From Okeania sp034190295 (GTDB taxonomy: Bacteria; Cyanobacteriota; Cyanobacteriia; Cyanobacteriales; Microcoleaceae): a stretch of 64,000 nt of DNA. The notes under the pieces were generated by a model that saw only the letters and a program-made list of their open reading frames with translations, was not told the DNA's origin and made no database searches. Below, piece after piece: positions 9,095-19,224 of the stretch. The position numbers and the translations under genes are program-made. The stretch lies in NCBI GenBank assembly GCA_034190295.1, contig JAXHSW010000017.1:1-64000 (forward strand), in the 5' to 3' direction. How positions within the stretch are numbered: the stretch's first letter is position 1; each line of letters opens with the position of its first letter.

Positions 9095-10550
9095 TATTTC
9101 TAGTTTTAACTTGGTATAAAGAAGGAAGAAGGAAAAGGGAAGAAGTAAGAAGGAAAAATCTGGTGTTGTGTGATACCAATTCCCAAAATTAACAGCCTTC
9201 TCCTCACGGAGACGCTGCGCGAACGGCTAGAAGTCAGTCCTCAGTCAGACCGAGTCAGTAGAATTTTTTGGGCTTCGATCCGAGGAGCTGGCTCCTGGCA
9301 CCGAAGCCTTATGGGGTATAAATCCCCACCGTCTGCATGGTGTCCGCAATTGGTTGGGGTTTGGAATCCCCATCCACTCATATTGCTGTCTCCAGAATTG
9401 CTGTCTCCTGACTCCTTCTTCAATAATGGATCGGCAATGTTTGTAACTATTCCCGGCATTAAACCAAGATACAGCGTTTCCCGTTGTTATGAAGTACAAA
9501 ATTTTAGGTTTGAGGCAACAGGCAACAGGCAACAGGCAACAGGCAACAGAAAAGAATAAAAACAAGTGTACCTCATAGCTTCGGAAACTGCTGTATCTTA
9601 TACCGTAAGCTATCAGCCATCAGCTATTGCTTTTAGTTGACGATAAAAGCTCGATCTTTTCTCTTATGGGTTTAATACCCCACCGTCACCCGCGGTGCTT
9701 AAAATTGTATGGGGATTCGCTCCCCCAAACAATTTTTCCTTCTGCCTTCAGCTCCCGCAGCATAGCTGCCTTCTTCAATGAAGTAGCAGTCAGCACTCAG
9801 CCGGCAGTCAGCTTTTCAAGGTGTATAATCGGGGTTTTAATCCACCATAAAAGGCGCACCACTAATTTTTTCACGCCTTCGCGTGGGGGACGCCGAACCC
9901 TCGAATTTTTTAGCGCTCTAGCTAAATGTTGGCAAGCGCAGCATGACTATCACGAAAAGCTGATAGCTAGTTAGTTGTCTTAGTGACATACTCCCACACT
10001 AACCATTCGGTATAGTTTGAGCTTCTTTCGCTTCCCAGTCCTGCTATTGCATGGGACAAGCGCGTGCTTTAAGGACGTATGGGCCCCGCCGCCCTTTTTG
10101 CAGATCGAAAAACTACGCGCCTAGCTCCATAATCAGATTTTACGCTTACCGCCGATTCATCTGACACCAAATTGAAAATTTCGCGCGCAGGCTTCTCGAG
10201 GGTTTAGCTAAAAAAGTTAGCTCCCTTCCTTCCTTGCCCTTAAAGTCTATATCAATTTAAACACTGTCCTTAAGGAGAGAGTCTTGTTGCTGATAGCTGA
10301 GAGCTAATAGCTGTTTGCTCCGCATAAAATACGGGTGTCCAAGGGAATTGAAACATTTGCACTTATTCTGTTTCATACCTACCACCTTCTATAGTAACCC
10401 TGAGTCAACAAAAATTGTAAATACACCAGCGCACTTTCCTATAATTCTCGTACATAAATCATTAATTTTTTTCGCCTACTCTGTAGGGAGGTTGCATGCA
10501 AAGTCATCCCTATTTTGGAGGAGATGTCTATTGAATAAAAGAAGACAAAT
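9095..10550. other. 1.4-kb intergenic region with repeats, no convincing gene
   Basis: ORFs of 70-129 codons occur on both strands, but they run through repeats and show no family resemblance or ribosome site. Contents: two copies of a CCCCACCGTC...ACGGTG-type hairpin repeat (about 9310-9380 and 9665-9745) also seen at 46440 and 52475; a MITE-like unit at 9468-9597; GCAACAG heptamers; and scattered GCTATCAGC heptamers. The stretch 9990-10300 is richer in GC and unusual in composition, but I recognise nothing in it. Confidence 0.5.
9468..9597. mobile_element. MITE-like element, GATACAGC-ended family, copy 1
   Basis: The left end GATACAGCGTTTCCCGTTGT pairs with the right end, which reads TCGGAAACTGCTGTATC. 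Both ends continue into a GTAC(C/T)TCAT-like block. The interior is a GCAACAG heptamer array (about 9517-9550). About 130 bp long, without an ORF. A second unit lies at 34358-34466 and a degenerate one near 18880-18990. Confidence 0.6.
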
Positions 10551-11861
10551 TTAGTATTCTAATTCCTCAACTAATTTCGGAACTCCTGCAGTTAATACTT
10601 CATTTCCTTCAGCAGTAACTAAAACATCATCCTCAATTCTGACACCAATTCCCCGCCAACGGTCATATACTTCCGGTTGACCTTCAACTGCTTTAATATT
10701 CGGTCCGATATAAATACCTGGTTCCACAGTTAAAACTTGCCCTGGTTGTAAATTTTGCGGTTCTTCTCCCCACTGATAAACACCTACATCATGTACATCC
10801 AAACCTAACCAATGTCCGGTTCTGTGCATATATAAATGCTTATATTTTTCCTTTTCAATTATTTCGTCAATATTACCTTTTAACAATTTTAAATCTATCA
10901 AACCTTCCACTAATACTCGTACTGCTGTCTCGTGAAATTGTTTATAAGGATTTCCTGGTTTTACTTCAGCAATTGCTGCTTGTTGCGCTCTTAAAACCAA
11001 CTCATAAATAATCTTTTGTTCTGGTGTAAACTTGCCACTAATAGGAAAAGTCCGAGTAATATCAGAATTATAATAATTGTAAGCAGCTCCAGCATCAATT
11101 AACAACAAATCATTTTCTCGCATTTGCCGATTATTTTCTATGTAATGAAGAATGCAAGAATTAGCACCAGAAGCAACAATAGAAGGATAAGCGGGAGTCG
11201 CTCCATTACGAGAAAAAATATACTCCATTTCCGCTTGAACTTGATGTTCAAACTGCCCCGCTTTGGCAAACTTCATGGCATGGTTATGAGCATCAACAGC
11301 AATATCAGCAGCTTTGCGCATTTGTTCTAATTCCGCAGTACTTTTAACCAGACGCATCGGATGTAAAACTGTCCCCGCATCCTGAATAGCGATCGGTCCT
11401 GTACCTGTTTTCGGATAGAACCGCATGAAATTTTGCCAATGTCGAAGAATTGTTTCATTGAAGTGGCGATCGCGTCCTAAACGATAATATATTTTATCAG
11501 CACCCTTCAAATATTCAGGTAACTTTTTATTCAGTTCATTAATAGAAAAAGCTGCATCAGCACCATACTTTTCCTTAGCAGCTTCCACTCCAGTGCGATA
11601 ACCAGTCCAAGTTTCTTTTGCTTGGTCTTTTGGTTGCACGAACAAAACAAATTTATGCTTTTCATGGTGTGGTGCAATAACTGCTACTGCCTCTGGTTCA
11701 TTAAAACCAGTTAAATAAAAAAAATCACTATCTTGACGATAAGCATATTCTACATCATTGTGCATGACAGCCATTGGCGCACTTCTAAATATAGCCGTGC
11801 CATTACCAATTTTTGTCATTAATTGTTTGCGTCTTTGTTTATATTCTGTTGAAATTGTCAT
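10551..11861 (-). CDS. pepP: Xaa-Pro aminopeptidase (aminopeptidase P, M24B)
   Basis: A 436-residue cytosolic metallopeptidase that removes an N-terminal residue preceding proline. An N-terminal aminopeptidase-P domain (about 1-140) precedes the pita-bread fold. The five metal ligands are visible: Asp in LLIDAGAAY, Asp in NSDITRTFP, His in HRTGHWLGLDVHD (with the catalytic His nearby), Glu in TVEPGIYIGP and Glu in GVRIEDDVLVT. Length is usual for PepP. Start ATG at 11861. The gene stands alone, with repeat-bearing spacers on both sides. Confidence 0.95.
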   Translation of the reverse strand: MTISTEYKQRRKQLMTKIGNGTAIFRSAPMAVMHNDVEYAYRQDSDFFYLTGFNEPEAVAVIAPHHEKHKFVLFVQPKDQAKETWTGYRTGVEAAKEKYGADAAFSINELNKKLPEYLKGADKIYYRLGRDRHFNETILRHWQNFMRFYPKTGTGPIAIQDAGTVLHPMRLVKSTAELEQMRKAADIAVDAHNHAMKFAKAGQFEHQVQAEMEYIFSRNGATPAYPSIVASGANSCILHYIENNRQMRENDLLLIDAGAAYNYYNSDITRTFPISGKFTPEQKIIYELVLRAQQAAIAEVKPGNPYKQFHETAVRVLVEGLIDLKLLKGNIDEIIEKEKYKHLYMHRTGHWLGLDVHDVGVYQWGEEPQNLQPGQVLTVEPGIYIGPNIKAVEGQPEVYDRWRGIGVRIEDDVLVTAEGNEVLTAGVPKLVEELEY

Positions 11862-12486
11862 GCTTTTTAGAAGTAATATTTATGTATTTTGAATGTATTT
11901 TGAAAATACCCACATTAATGAAGTCAGAAGTCAGAAGCGAGTGTGTAATTCTGAGGTCCCCGTTTCCTCCGGAAACGCTCCGCGAACAGAATGCAAGACA
12001 CACTTCATCACAGTCAGAAGTTATTTTTGTAAAGGAGATTTGAGCAACTATCCAAAAATATTGCGCCTTAAAAGGCGGGGTTTTAGACCCATGTTATTTT
12101 GATAAAAGTTTTAGGGAATAGGGAACAGGGAAAAATTTATCAGAGAAAACATTCTTATATCAAGTCTCATTAATTAGCCATAATAAATTAGCTATCTTCA
12201 GTCATCTTTAGATGACTTCTGCTTTGAGCCTAGAAATTTATTTCTAGGCGGATGACTCTTGAGGAGTATGCCATATTTTTATATTGTGGTTAATCAGTGC
12301 CACTTTATATTACTTCTCTACTAGATAACTAAAGCCTTCTTCCTTCCTCTTCCTTTTGCTATATTAAAAGAACCAAAAATTAAGCATAAAGTTACTTAAC
12401 TTTCAGTTCTTTTTTAATACACTGTATTTCGCACTTCAACTATTAGTTAAAGCTGATAGCTGATAGCTGACCGCTAAATGCTTACA
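11862..12486. other. Intergenic region between pepP and ftsH2
   Basis: Contains CAGAAGT heptamers (11925), a copy of dispersed repeat A (12012-12107), a CTAGAAATTTATTTCTAG palindrome near 12231-12248, and GCTGATA heptamers at 12450-12470. The palindrome and the AT-rich run after it could act as a terminator downstream of ftsH2, but this is weak. Two 69-76 codon ORFs here are repeat-derived. Confidence 0.45.
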
Positions 12487-14373
12487 TTACATGATCGGAA
12501 CATAAGTTTCCTTTTCTGGAACATTAGTGTACTCAGCCACAATTTGTCGGAACTCATCACCATCAATAGTTTCTTTCTCAATGAGCAGATCGACTAAACG
12601 ATCTATAACAACTCGGTTATCGCGCATTATATTACAAGCGTGCTCATAACAATGCTCAACAATAGTACGAACTTGACCGTCAATACGAGAAGCGATCTCA
12701 TCAGAATATTCCGAACGAGTCATTAGGTCGCGACCCAAAAACACCTCACTTTGTTGAGTTTCCAGAGACATCGGACCGAGATCGGACATACCATAACGAG
12801 TCACCATTTGACGTGCCATCCCTGTAACCTGTTGGAGGTCATTACCAGCACCAGTCGTCACCTCAGCATCACCAAAAATAACTTTCTCAGCAGCACGACC
12901 ACCAAGAGCGCCAGTAATACGAGCCAAAATTTGTGACCTAGAAATTAAACCTTGGTCTTCACTGGGCATAAACCAGGTAAGACCACGAGCTTGACCGCGG
13001 GGAATCAAAGTGACTTTTTGCACTGGATCATGGTCTTTAATCAAAGTACCAACGATCGCATGACCAATTTCGTGATAACCAATTAATCGCTTGCTCTTAC
13101 CATCCATAAGTGGAGTTCCTTCCATACCTGCGACCACCCGGTCTACAGCATCATCAATTTCCGGCATGGTAATTGCTTCTTTACGACGACGAGCAGTTAA
13201 AATTGCAGCTTCATTCAGCAAATTAGCCAAATCTGCACCTGTAAAACCAGGAGTACGACGAGCGATCGCATCTAGGGATACTTCTTCACTAATCTTTTTG
13301 TCGCGAGCGTGAACTTCCAGAATGGACAAACGACCTTTAATGTCCGGAGCATCAACACCAACTTGACGGTCAAACCTACCCGGACGTAATAATGCAGAAT
13401 CTAATACATCAGGGCGGTTAGTAGCAGCAATAATAATGATACCAGTGTTACCCTCAAAACCATCCATTTCTGTCAATAACTGGTTAAGAGTTTGTTCCCT
13501 TTCATCATTACCACCACCGATACCAGCACCACGTTGTCTACCCACCGCATCAATTTCATCAATAAATATAATACAGGGAGCATTTTCCTTAGCTTTTTTG
13601 AATAAGTCGCGAACGCGGGAAGCACCCACACCCACAAACATTTCCACAAATTCCGAACCAGAAATACTGAAAAATGGAACGCCAGCTTCACCAGCGATCG
13701 CCTTGGCCAACAAAGTTTTACCAGTTCCTGGAGGGCCAACTAAAAGTACACCTTTAGGAATTCGCGCTCCCACTGCAGTAAATCTTTCTGGTTTTTTGAG
13801 GAAAGTCACAACTTCTTGTAATTCTTCCTTGGCCTCATCAACTCCAGCCACATCATCAAACAGTACACCTGTCTTTGCCTCCATGGAGAAGCGGGCCTTA
13901 GACTTACCAAAATTCATTGCTTGTCCGGGGCCACCAGGAACATTACTGGAGCGGCGGAATAGGAAAAACAGACCGACAATCAATAAAACTGGGAATACCA
14001 AGTTTCCTAATAAGCCCCAGATTGCCCCTTCGTTCCGTGGTGGATGACTGTCAAAGCTGATATTTGCCTCTCGTAGACGAGAAATTAGGTCTGGGGAATT
14101 GGCTGGTAAATCTACTCGTAATCGTTGGACCCGATTATCTAGTTCTGGATCGACTGCTTCAACAATAGCTGTACGGCCACCTTCATAAAGGTCTACGCTT
14201 GTAACTCGCTCTGCTTGTAAGTAGTCCAAGAATCGACCATAGCTCATCCGGGTACTGGCGGTATTGCTACCCATGTTTGCTACTGTTGGGGAAAATGCTC
14301 CTTGCCAGACAAAAAAACCGATGACTAGAGCTGGTAAGCTCCAAAGTACTATTGTTCTCCAAGAAATTTTCAT
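12487..14373 (-). CDS. ftsH: ATP-dependent zinc metalloprotease FtsH2 (Slr0228-like)
   Basis: A 628-residue membrane AAA protease. Two N-terminal membrane segments (about 8-25 and 117-140) flank a lumenal/periplasmic domain. The AAA module has Walker A GPPGTGKT (213-220), Walker B IIFIDEID and the second region of homology AATNRPDVLDSALLRPGRFD split over 319-338. The zinc site is His434-Glu-Ile-Gly-His438 (HEIGH for the usual HExGH) with third ligand Asp512. The N terminus (MKISWRT..LWSLP) and overall length resemble Synechocystis FtsH2, whose FtsH2/FtsH3 complex degrades photodamaged D1 in thylakoids; that role is inferred from the family. Stand-alone gene, start ATG at 14373. Confidence 0.96.
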   Translation of the reverse strand: MKISWRTIVLWSLPALVIGFFVWQGAFSPTVANMGSNTASTRMSYGRFLDYLQAERVTSVDLYEGGRTAIVEAVDPELDNRVQRLRVDLPANSPDLISRLREANISFDSHPPRNEGAIWGLLGNLVFPVLLIVGLFFLFRRSSNVPGGPGQAMNFGKSKARFSMEAKTGVLFDDVAGVDEAKEELQEVVTFLKKPERFTAVGARIPKGVLLVGPPGTGKTLLAKAIAGEAGVPFFSISGSEFVEMFVGVGASRVRDLFKKAKENAPCIIFIDEIDAVGRQRGAGIGGGNDEREQTLNQLLTEMDGFEGNTGIIIIAATNRPDVLDSALLRPGRFDRQVGVDAPDIKGRLSILEVHARDKKISEEVSLDAIARRTPGFTGADLANLLNEAAILTARRRKEAITMPEIDDAVDRVVAGMEGTPLMDGKSKRLIGYHEIGHAIVGTLIKDHDPVQKVTLIPRGQARGLTWFMPSEDQGLISRSQILARITGALGGRAAEKVIFGDAEVTTGAGNDLQQVTGMARQMVTRYGMSDLGPMSLETQQSEVFLGRDLMTRSEYSDEIASRIDGQVRTIVEHCYEHACNIMRDNRVVIDRLVDLLIEKETIDGDEFRQIVAEYTNVPEKETYVPIM

Positions 14374-15982
14374 AAATTATTGGCCTCTTTTAGTAAAATT
14401 GAATTGAAATATTTGGTGTGATTTTTTACACTTTTGACATTTTTTCCCACCTGACTTGATTGAAGGGGGAGAGTCCCAAATATCAATATTTGGGGTCTTG
14501 CTGCCTCTTCCAGAGGAGCTTTCCTAGGGAATACTCAGCAAAAGCTAACAATGTACCTACTGGACTGACACAGCTAAAACTGTGCACTCTTATTTTTATT
14601 TCTAGGTGTCTTTATCTCCCCTACTCCCCTACTCCCCTACTCCCCTACTTCCTAATGCACCATTTAAGGTGTGTCGGTCTACTACCTTCTTTGGGGTCAA
14701 CCATTTCAGGTCTAAAGGTTTGCTCCACAGGTAAGCCTGGGTGGCCTTGGGGGTTTCCCCCATCAGCTACTGGCACTGACACCGTTAGTCCAGCGACTAA
14801 GAAATACTCATAATCTTAACTAAATGTAACTTAACAATAGACATTAGGGCAACTACTTGGACTTCGAGAACAAATATCCTGGCATTGACACTAACAAATT
14901 AGGGGACTGGAAATTCCTTTATCAAACAGGATTGGGTCGCGCCACCCCGCCTTTTAAGGCGAAATATTTTTGGAGCTTTTCTCAAATCCCCTACTTCCCC
15001 TCCTGGGAGGGGTTAGGGGTGGGTTAACTTGCTGACTTGCAGACTTGCTGACTTCTGACGCGCGTTAAAGTTATCTCCGATGGCAGCAATCTTAGGCTAG
15101 AGTTAGCAACATATATTTTGAGGAGAGAATACTTAATTTCTACGGTTTTGATGAAAAAATCAGTGAAGGGTATTATTAGGAATATTAAGAAGGAAGTATT
15201 AATTTCAGGTTAAATCTTTAAATGAACATTATAGCGGTTTTCACTCATGTTGACTACAAAACTTCTGCCTTCTGTCTTCTGCCTTTAAGCCAAAATCTCT
15301 GTATTCTATGAAACATGAAAAGTGCTATAAGTCATTTTGTCACAAGTAGGGGATTACTCTAGTTCTCTAGAGGTTTCGCTTACCTAAGAAGTGAAGTGAG
15401 GTACAGTCAAAAAATAAACTTTTTTCCTTTTCGTTTATCTGTGCTAAACATTTTTAACTTAAGATGCTAAATTCATGGAGAGTTATTTTAATTAACTAAG
15501 AAATTCTCATAACAATTCCTGCAATGTGTCATTAACTTGTTTAATTAATCAAGGGAGCTTCGTGAAACGATGCTTTAATAATAATTTTGATCTGACTAAT
15601 ATCTAATATTATACTTAGTTAGCTATATGTCCTCGGCTCAAAAGAACAGGTTTGACCAAAAAGCGATTTAAAGAAAGTCTGAAAATCTCCACTTTTCAAC
15701 CGAGGGATTGAAAATACTTGCTTGTTAAAACAAGCGTAAAGAAGAAGGTCTCACACCTGATATGGGAATCTCCCCCTACTGCAGAAGTGAAAGTGTAAAA
15801 GTATAGAGTCTGTATTCTCCAGTTGACTGAAACTTCTGAAAGTACTGCACCTCTATCTTCTATGTTAATTTTATTCCGCGATTTTATTCCCTTAATGCCG
15901 TAGGTCTTTATTAATCTATAACTTAGGATTTTTAACAACGGCAGTATTTTGATTTAAAAGTTTAGTGAGGTAATACAGCCTA
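14374..15982. other. 1.6-kb intergenic region without a convincing gene
   Basis: Upstream of ftsH2 and parM, which diverge from here, so both promoters should lie within it. Contents: a CTCCCCTA octamer run (14620-14650), a GC-richer stretch 14690-14800 with TTGGGGGTTTCCCCC (a short hairpin), repeat A in reverse (14919-15066), and an AT-rich region 15100-15980. A CTTGCTTGTTAAAACAAGCG hairpin sits at about 15719-15738. A 117-codon ORF at its left end has no recognisable product. I cannot assign promoters. Confidence 0.45.
14919..15066 (-). repeat. Dispersed repeat A, reverse copy
   Basis: Reads, in reverse orientation, TTATCAAA...GGGTCGCGCCACCCCGCC, the CCGCCTTTTAAGGCG palindrome, CCCCTACTTCCCCTCC and a GACGCGCGTTAA end. 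It matches the forward copies at 4488 and 18292. AGACTTGCTGACTTG heptamer-like repeats sit just before the end. Confidence 0.75.
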
Positions 15983-17077
15983 ATGGTTATTAAAAAGCCA
16001 GCAGCAGCAGCAATGCTGACCCAGAAACCACCTAGTGTAGGTACAAAAACAATCCTTAGTGTGGACTTGGGACGGACAGCTAGTAAAGCTTGTGTTAGTC
16101 GGACTCCAAATGGTGTAGTTTTCATTCCAGCTAATGTCAAACAATTAAGTTTAGAACAAGTAAGATCGGGTAATTTTGAGTCTAAACCTACAGACCCATT
16201 ATTAGATATGTGGCTGGAATATCAAGGCTCTGGATACGCTGTAGGTCAGTTGGCTGCTGATTTCGGGGCCAATTTATTCGGTGATGAACGCTCTTTTGCT
16301 AAGTCCAAAGTCGAGGATGCTCTAATTAAAATCTTGGCCTGTGCTGGTTATTTTCAGCTCAAAGGCGAATTTTCAGTTGTGATGGGTTTACCATTTTATT
16401 CCCAAGAGCAATTTGAAAAGGAAAAGGAACAGATTGTTAGTCAATTACAATGTCCTCATAAAATGTCTTATCGAGGTAACGAACCTACTGAAATTAGAAT
16501 TAATAAGGTTTGGATCATGCCAGAGGGATATGGTAGTTTGCTATGGTGTGAAGCTAACAATGGCAAGGAATTTAAGCCAGAGTTACCCAAACTATCTCTT
16601 GCTATTGTTGATATTGGCCATCAGACTACAGACTTTTTAATGGTAGACCGTTTTCGGTTTGCTAGAGCTGCTTCTAAGAGTGAACCTTTTGCCATGAGCC
16701 AATTTTATGAAGATGTGGCCTCTAAGATTGAGGGAGCAGATGCTCAGTCTTTGTATTTGCTAGAAGCAGTCCATAAACCAGAAGGCCAACGTTCCTATCG
16801 TCCCAGAGGAGCAACTAAACCGATTAATCTTGATGGTGTTGTTCCTGAGTTGCGTAAAGTTTTTGCAGCTAAACTCTGTGACCGTTTGATTAAGTGGATA
16901 CCAGAAAGGGTGACAGATGTTGTGATGACTGGCGGTGGGGCAGAATTTTTCCAGGAAGATTTGGAAAGGTTATTACAAGAGGCAGGTCTTAATGCTCATT
17001 TAGCTCAACCACCTAGAGAAGCAAATGCTCTGGGACAATATATTTATGGAGAGGCTCAACTAGCAATATCTAGATAA
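15983..17077 (+). CDS. ParM/StbA-type actin-like ATPase
   Basis: A 364-residue actin-fold protein. Phosphate-1 loop at Asp28 (SVDLGRTASKACV), phosphate-2 loop at Asp210 (AIVDIGHQTTDF) and adenosine motif MTGGGAEFF (315-323). This is the pattern of plasmid-segregation ParM and related actin-like proteins rather than MreB or FtsA. AGTGAGG at 15964-15970 lies 12 nt before the ATG; an internal ATG at codon 11 is possible. A ribbon-helix-helix/coiled-coil protein encoded 0.55 kb downstream on the same strand resembles the ParR half of a ParMR module, although the spacer is repeat-filled. The surrounding genes are chromosomal (ftsH2, mraY), so a role in plasmid partition is not obvious; other filament functions are possible. 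Confidence 0.88.
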   Translation: MVIKKPAAAAMLTQKPPSVGTKTILSVDLGRTASKACVSRTPNGVVFIPANVKQLSLEQVRSGNFESKPTDPLLDMWLEYQGSGYAVGQLAADFGANLFGDERSFAKSKVEDALIKILACAGYFQLKGEFSVVMGLPFYSQEQFEKEKEQIVSQLQCPHKMSYRGNEPTEIRINKVWIMPEGYGSLLWCEANNGKEFKPELPKLSLAIVDIGHQTTDFLMVDRFRFARAASKSEPFAMSQFYEDVASKIEGADAQSLYLLEAVHKPEGQRSYRPRGATKPINLDGVVPELRKVFAAKLCDRLIKWIPERVTDVVMTGGGAEFFQEDLERLLQEAGLNAHLAQPPREANALGQYIYGEAQLAISR

Positions 17078-17624
17078 GTTTTAAAAAGCATTTCCTGAGG
17101 TCATGCTCCGCAAACAGCATTTCAGCAATCAGCGTTTCCGTTTGTCATGCACTCGCATTCAGCTTTGCGCTAAGGGGATGAGCAACCCAAGTTTGGACGT
17201 TCCGGAATGCTCCGCAAACAGATGCCATTATCTATGCACTGCCTTTTTAGGCTGATAGCTGATAGCTAATAGCTGATAGCTAGTTAACATTACAAAGATA
17301 TTTGGGGTTGTATAATCTAAACAATTTTACTGAATAATTAAGGTTTAAAGCCTCTCCTTTAAAGGAGAAAGAAGAAAAAATTTTCATGATTAGTCAATCC
17401 TATCCGTTTTCAAGGAGAGGTAATTATTAATTATTAATTATTAATTATTAATTATTCATTATTAATTGTTGAAATAGCCCCAGGTGCTAAAATCCAGTTT
17501 ATAATTTAGTATCGCACTGAGTTCCTGTGTAGTTTTTTCTAGGTCTGGAAGTAAAAAATAACGGGGGTACAGTAGAAAATTTCTTTTCTCTGTCCCCGTG
17601 TTAAATTAACAAAAATATTACCTG
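17078..17624. other. Spacer between actin-like gene and its putative partner, with heptamers and a repeat B element
   Basis: Carries GCTGATA heptamers (17250-17283) and a reverse copy of the AT-rich repeat B (17331-17475: TGAATAATTAAGGTTTAAAG, CTCTCCTTTAAAGGAG, then ATTATTA arrays). The last 100 bp before the next gene are AT-rich without a clear ribosome site. No gene is seen. Confidence 0.5.
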
Positions 17625-18203
17625 ATGCTTTGGGAAAAAAATCAGAAAAAAGAAGTCTTTTTTACCGAAGAGGCAGCAGATAAGCAATTATTGGCAGCTA
17701 TAGAAAAAGAGTTAAATTCTCACAAATATCGAACTTTTAGCAATCTTTGTAAACAAGCTCTATGGCAATTTTTGGATGTATCTTCATCATCGACAGAGTT
17801 AGCTCAATCTCCATCTAATTTACAAAAGCTAGAACACAGAATTTATGAGAAGCTTACCCAACATTTTTCTGAGTTAGAAAAAAAATTGGTTTCTGAAGAG
17901 TTGAAGACATCTAATAATACAGTTCAATCTAATGAAGATGAGTTGAAAAAACACTTGAATCAATTGAATCAACAGTTGACTCAAATCCAATTGGATTTAG
18001 ATGCTAAATTAATCGAAGTTATGGAGACTTTTAAGACAGAGTTGTCACAGATAGAAATACCTATTACTAAGTTAGCTCAAGAAGAGTCAGAAGAATTAAC
18101 TCCTACCCAATCAAAAGAAGAAGAAAATTTATCTGTTAAAGAATCAAAAACGGATGCCGATCCTTTATTGCAGCGCTTAAGTTCTTTGTTAGAAGAGTTC
18201 TAA
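17625..18203 (+). CDS. Small RHH-like/coiled-coil protein, possible ParR-like adaptor
   Basis: 192 residues. The N terminus (about 10-50; VFFTEEAADKQLLAAIEKEL, then YRTFSNLCKQALWQFL) has the strand-helix-helix pattern of ribbon-helix-helix DNA-binding proteins such as ParR/CopG. Residues about 75-150 are heptad-rich coiled coil, and the tail is acidic, ending LLQRLSSLLEEF. It follows the actin-like ATPase on the same strand. ParR proteins pair an RHH DNA-binding part with a C-terminal ParM-binding tail, so this is a fair candidate partner; sequence alone does not prove it. No centromere-like iteron array was recognised next to it. Confidence 0.7.
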   Translation: MLWEKNQKKEVFFTEEAADKQLLAAIEKELNSHKYRTFSNLCKQALWQFLDVSSSSTELAQSPSNLQKLEHRIYEKLTQHFSELEKKLVSEELKTSNNTVQSNEDELKKHLNQLNQQLTQIQLDLDAKLIEVMETFKTELSQIEIPITKLAQEESEELTPTQSKEEENLSVKESKTDADPLLQRLSSLLEEF

Positions 18204-18291
18204 TTAATTATGTTTCAATATACCTTTATTCGCAACAATAACCATTACTAATTTGATTTAATAATAACAAAATAGTCAAGGCTAAGAAGAG

Positions 18292-18544
18292 TTAACGCGC
18301 GTCAGAAGTCAGCAAGTCAGAAGTCATAAGTTAACCCACCCGCGGGCCCCGTGGAGAACCCACCCCTAACCCCTCCCTGGAGGGAACCCACCCCTAACCC
18401 CTCCCTGGAGGGAACCCACCCCTAACCCCTCCCTGGAGGGAACCCACCCCTAACCCCTCCCTGGAGGGGAAGTAGGGGATTTAGGCTCCGCTCCAAAAAT
18501 ATTTCGCCTTAAAAGGCGGGGTTTTAGACCCAATTATTTTGATA
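18292..18544 (+). repeat. Dispersed repeat A with four tandem 28-bp copies inside
   Basis: Starts TTAACGCGCGTCAGAAGTC and ends ATTATTTTGATAA like the copy at 4488. Between about 18356 and 18470 the block AACCCACCCCTAACCCCTCC+CTGGAGGG is repeated four times with no spacer, showing slippage expansion within the element. Confidence 0.75.
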
Positions 18545-18746
18545 AGAGAGAAGAAAAAAAAGAAACTAATTATAGAGATTAAGTAACAAATTTAAGATTG
18601 GATAAAATCTCGCTCGGCAGAATTTGCCAATTTATTTTTCATAGTATTCTTTTTGATGATTGCTAATAAATTTGGAGACTATCTTAGAATACTTTTATTC
18701 TTGACATAAGGTATAGTGGACTTAATAATTAAAAATAATAAATATA

Positions 18747-18865
18747 TTCAACAATTAATAATTAATAATTACCTCTCCTTGAAAACGGATAGGATTGACT
18801 GAAAGGAAAATTTTTTTCTTTTTTTCCCTTAAAAGGGGAGGCTTTAAAACTTGATTATTCGGTGA
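18747..18865 (+). repeat. Dispersed repeat B (AATTAAT array, TTCGGT end)
   Basis: Begins TATTCAACAATTAATAATTA, continues ACCTCTCCTTGAAAACGGAT, a poly-T run, CCCTTAAAAGGGGAGGCTTT and ends TTGATTATTCGGTGA. Very similar units are at 23102-23240 and 37512-37640, with reverse ones at 17331-17475, 46041-46140 and 50257-50378. Confidence 0.7.
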
Positions 18866-19099
18866 TTCCCATACTGGTAAGGTACAAAACTCGTTTGTTT
18901 TAGGGAACAGGGAATAGGGAATAGACAATAGAATAGAAGTAAAGATAAATAAAGAGAGGCGTACCTCATTAGTCTGAGAAACGCTATAAATTATAAACAA
19001 AGTCAAAATAATTGTTAGATATCTGAACTTTATTATAGCAGTCTCAGGGAAGAGCGCGGACATATCAAAAGTTTAAAACTCAGATAACGTAATATTTTT

Positions 19100-19203
19100 C
19101 CTTCTTCCTTCTGCCTTCTGCCTTCTGCCTTCTGCCTTCTTCCTTCTGCCTTCTTCCTTCTGCCTTCTGCCTTCTTCCTTCTTCCTTCTTCCTTCTTCCT
19201 TCT
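19100..19203. repeat. CCTTCTG/CCTTCTT heptanucleotide array
   Basis: About 14 consecutive copies of a 7-bp unit alternating CCTTCTG and CCTTCTT. This is a typical cyanobacterial short tandemly repeated repetitive (STRR) sequence. It lies just downstream of the PAP/fibrillin gene stop. Confidence 0.85.
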
Positions 19204-19224
19204 GCTATAAAAAGTATATTAATC

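Larger units (their letters stand above)
18204..19224. other. 1-kb repeat cluster
   Basis: Holds repeat A with an internal 28-bp tandem repeat (18292-18544), repeat B (18747-18865), a degenerate GATACAGC-type element (about 18880-18990) and a CCTTCTG/CCTTCTT heptamer array (19100-19203). A 102-codon reverse ORF lies across these and is not a credible gene. Confidence 0.6.

Noticed and set aside
9170..10554. Four small ORFs between the phytochrome and pepP
   Set aside because: They run through hairpin repeats and heptamers, overlap on both strands and show no family resemblance.
14460..14813. 117-codon ORF upstream of ftsH2
   Set aside because: Odd composition, crosses an octamer repeat, no ribosome site and no recognisable domain.
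18356..18470. CRISPR-like 28-bp repeats
   Set aside because: The units are directly adjacent with no spacers, and lie inside a dispersed repeat.
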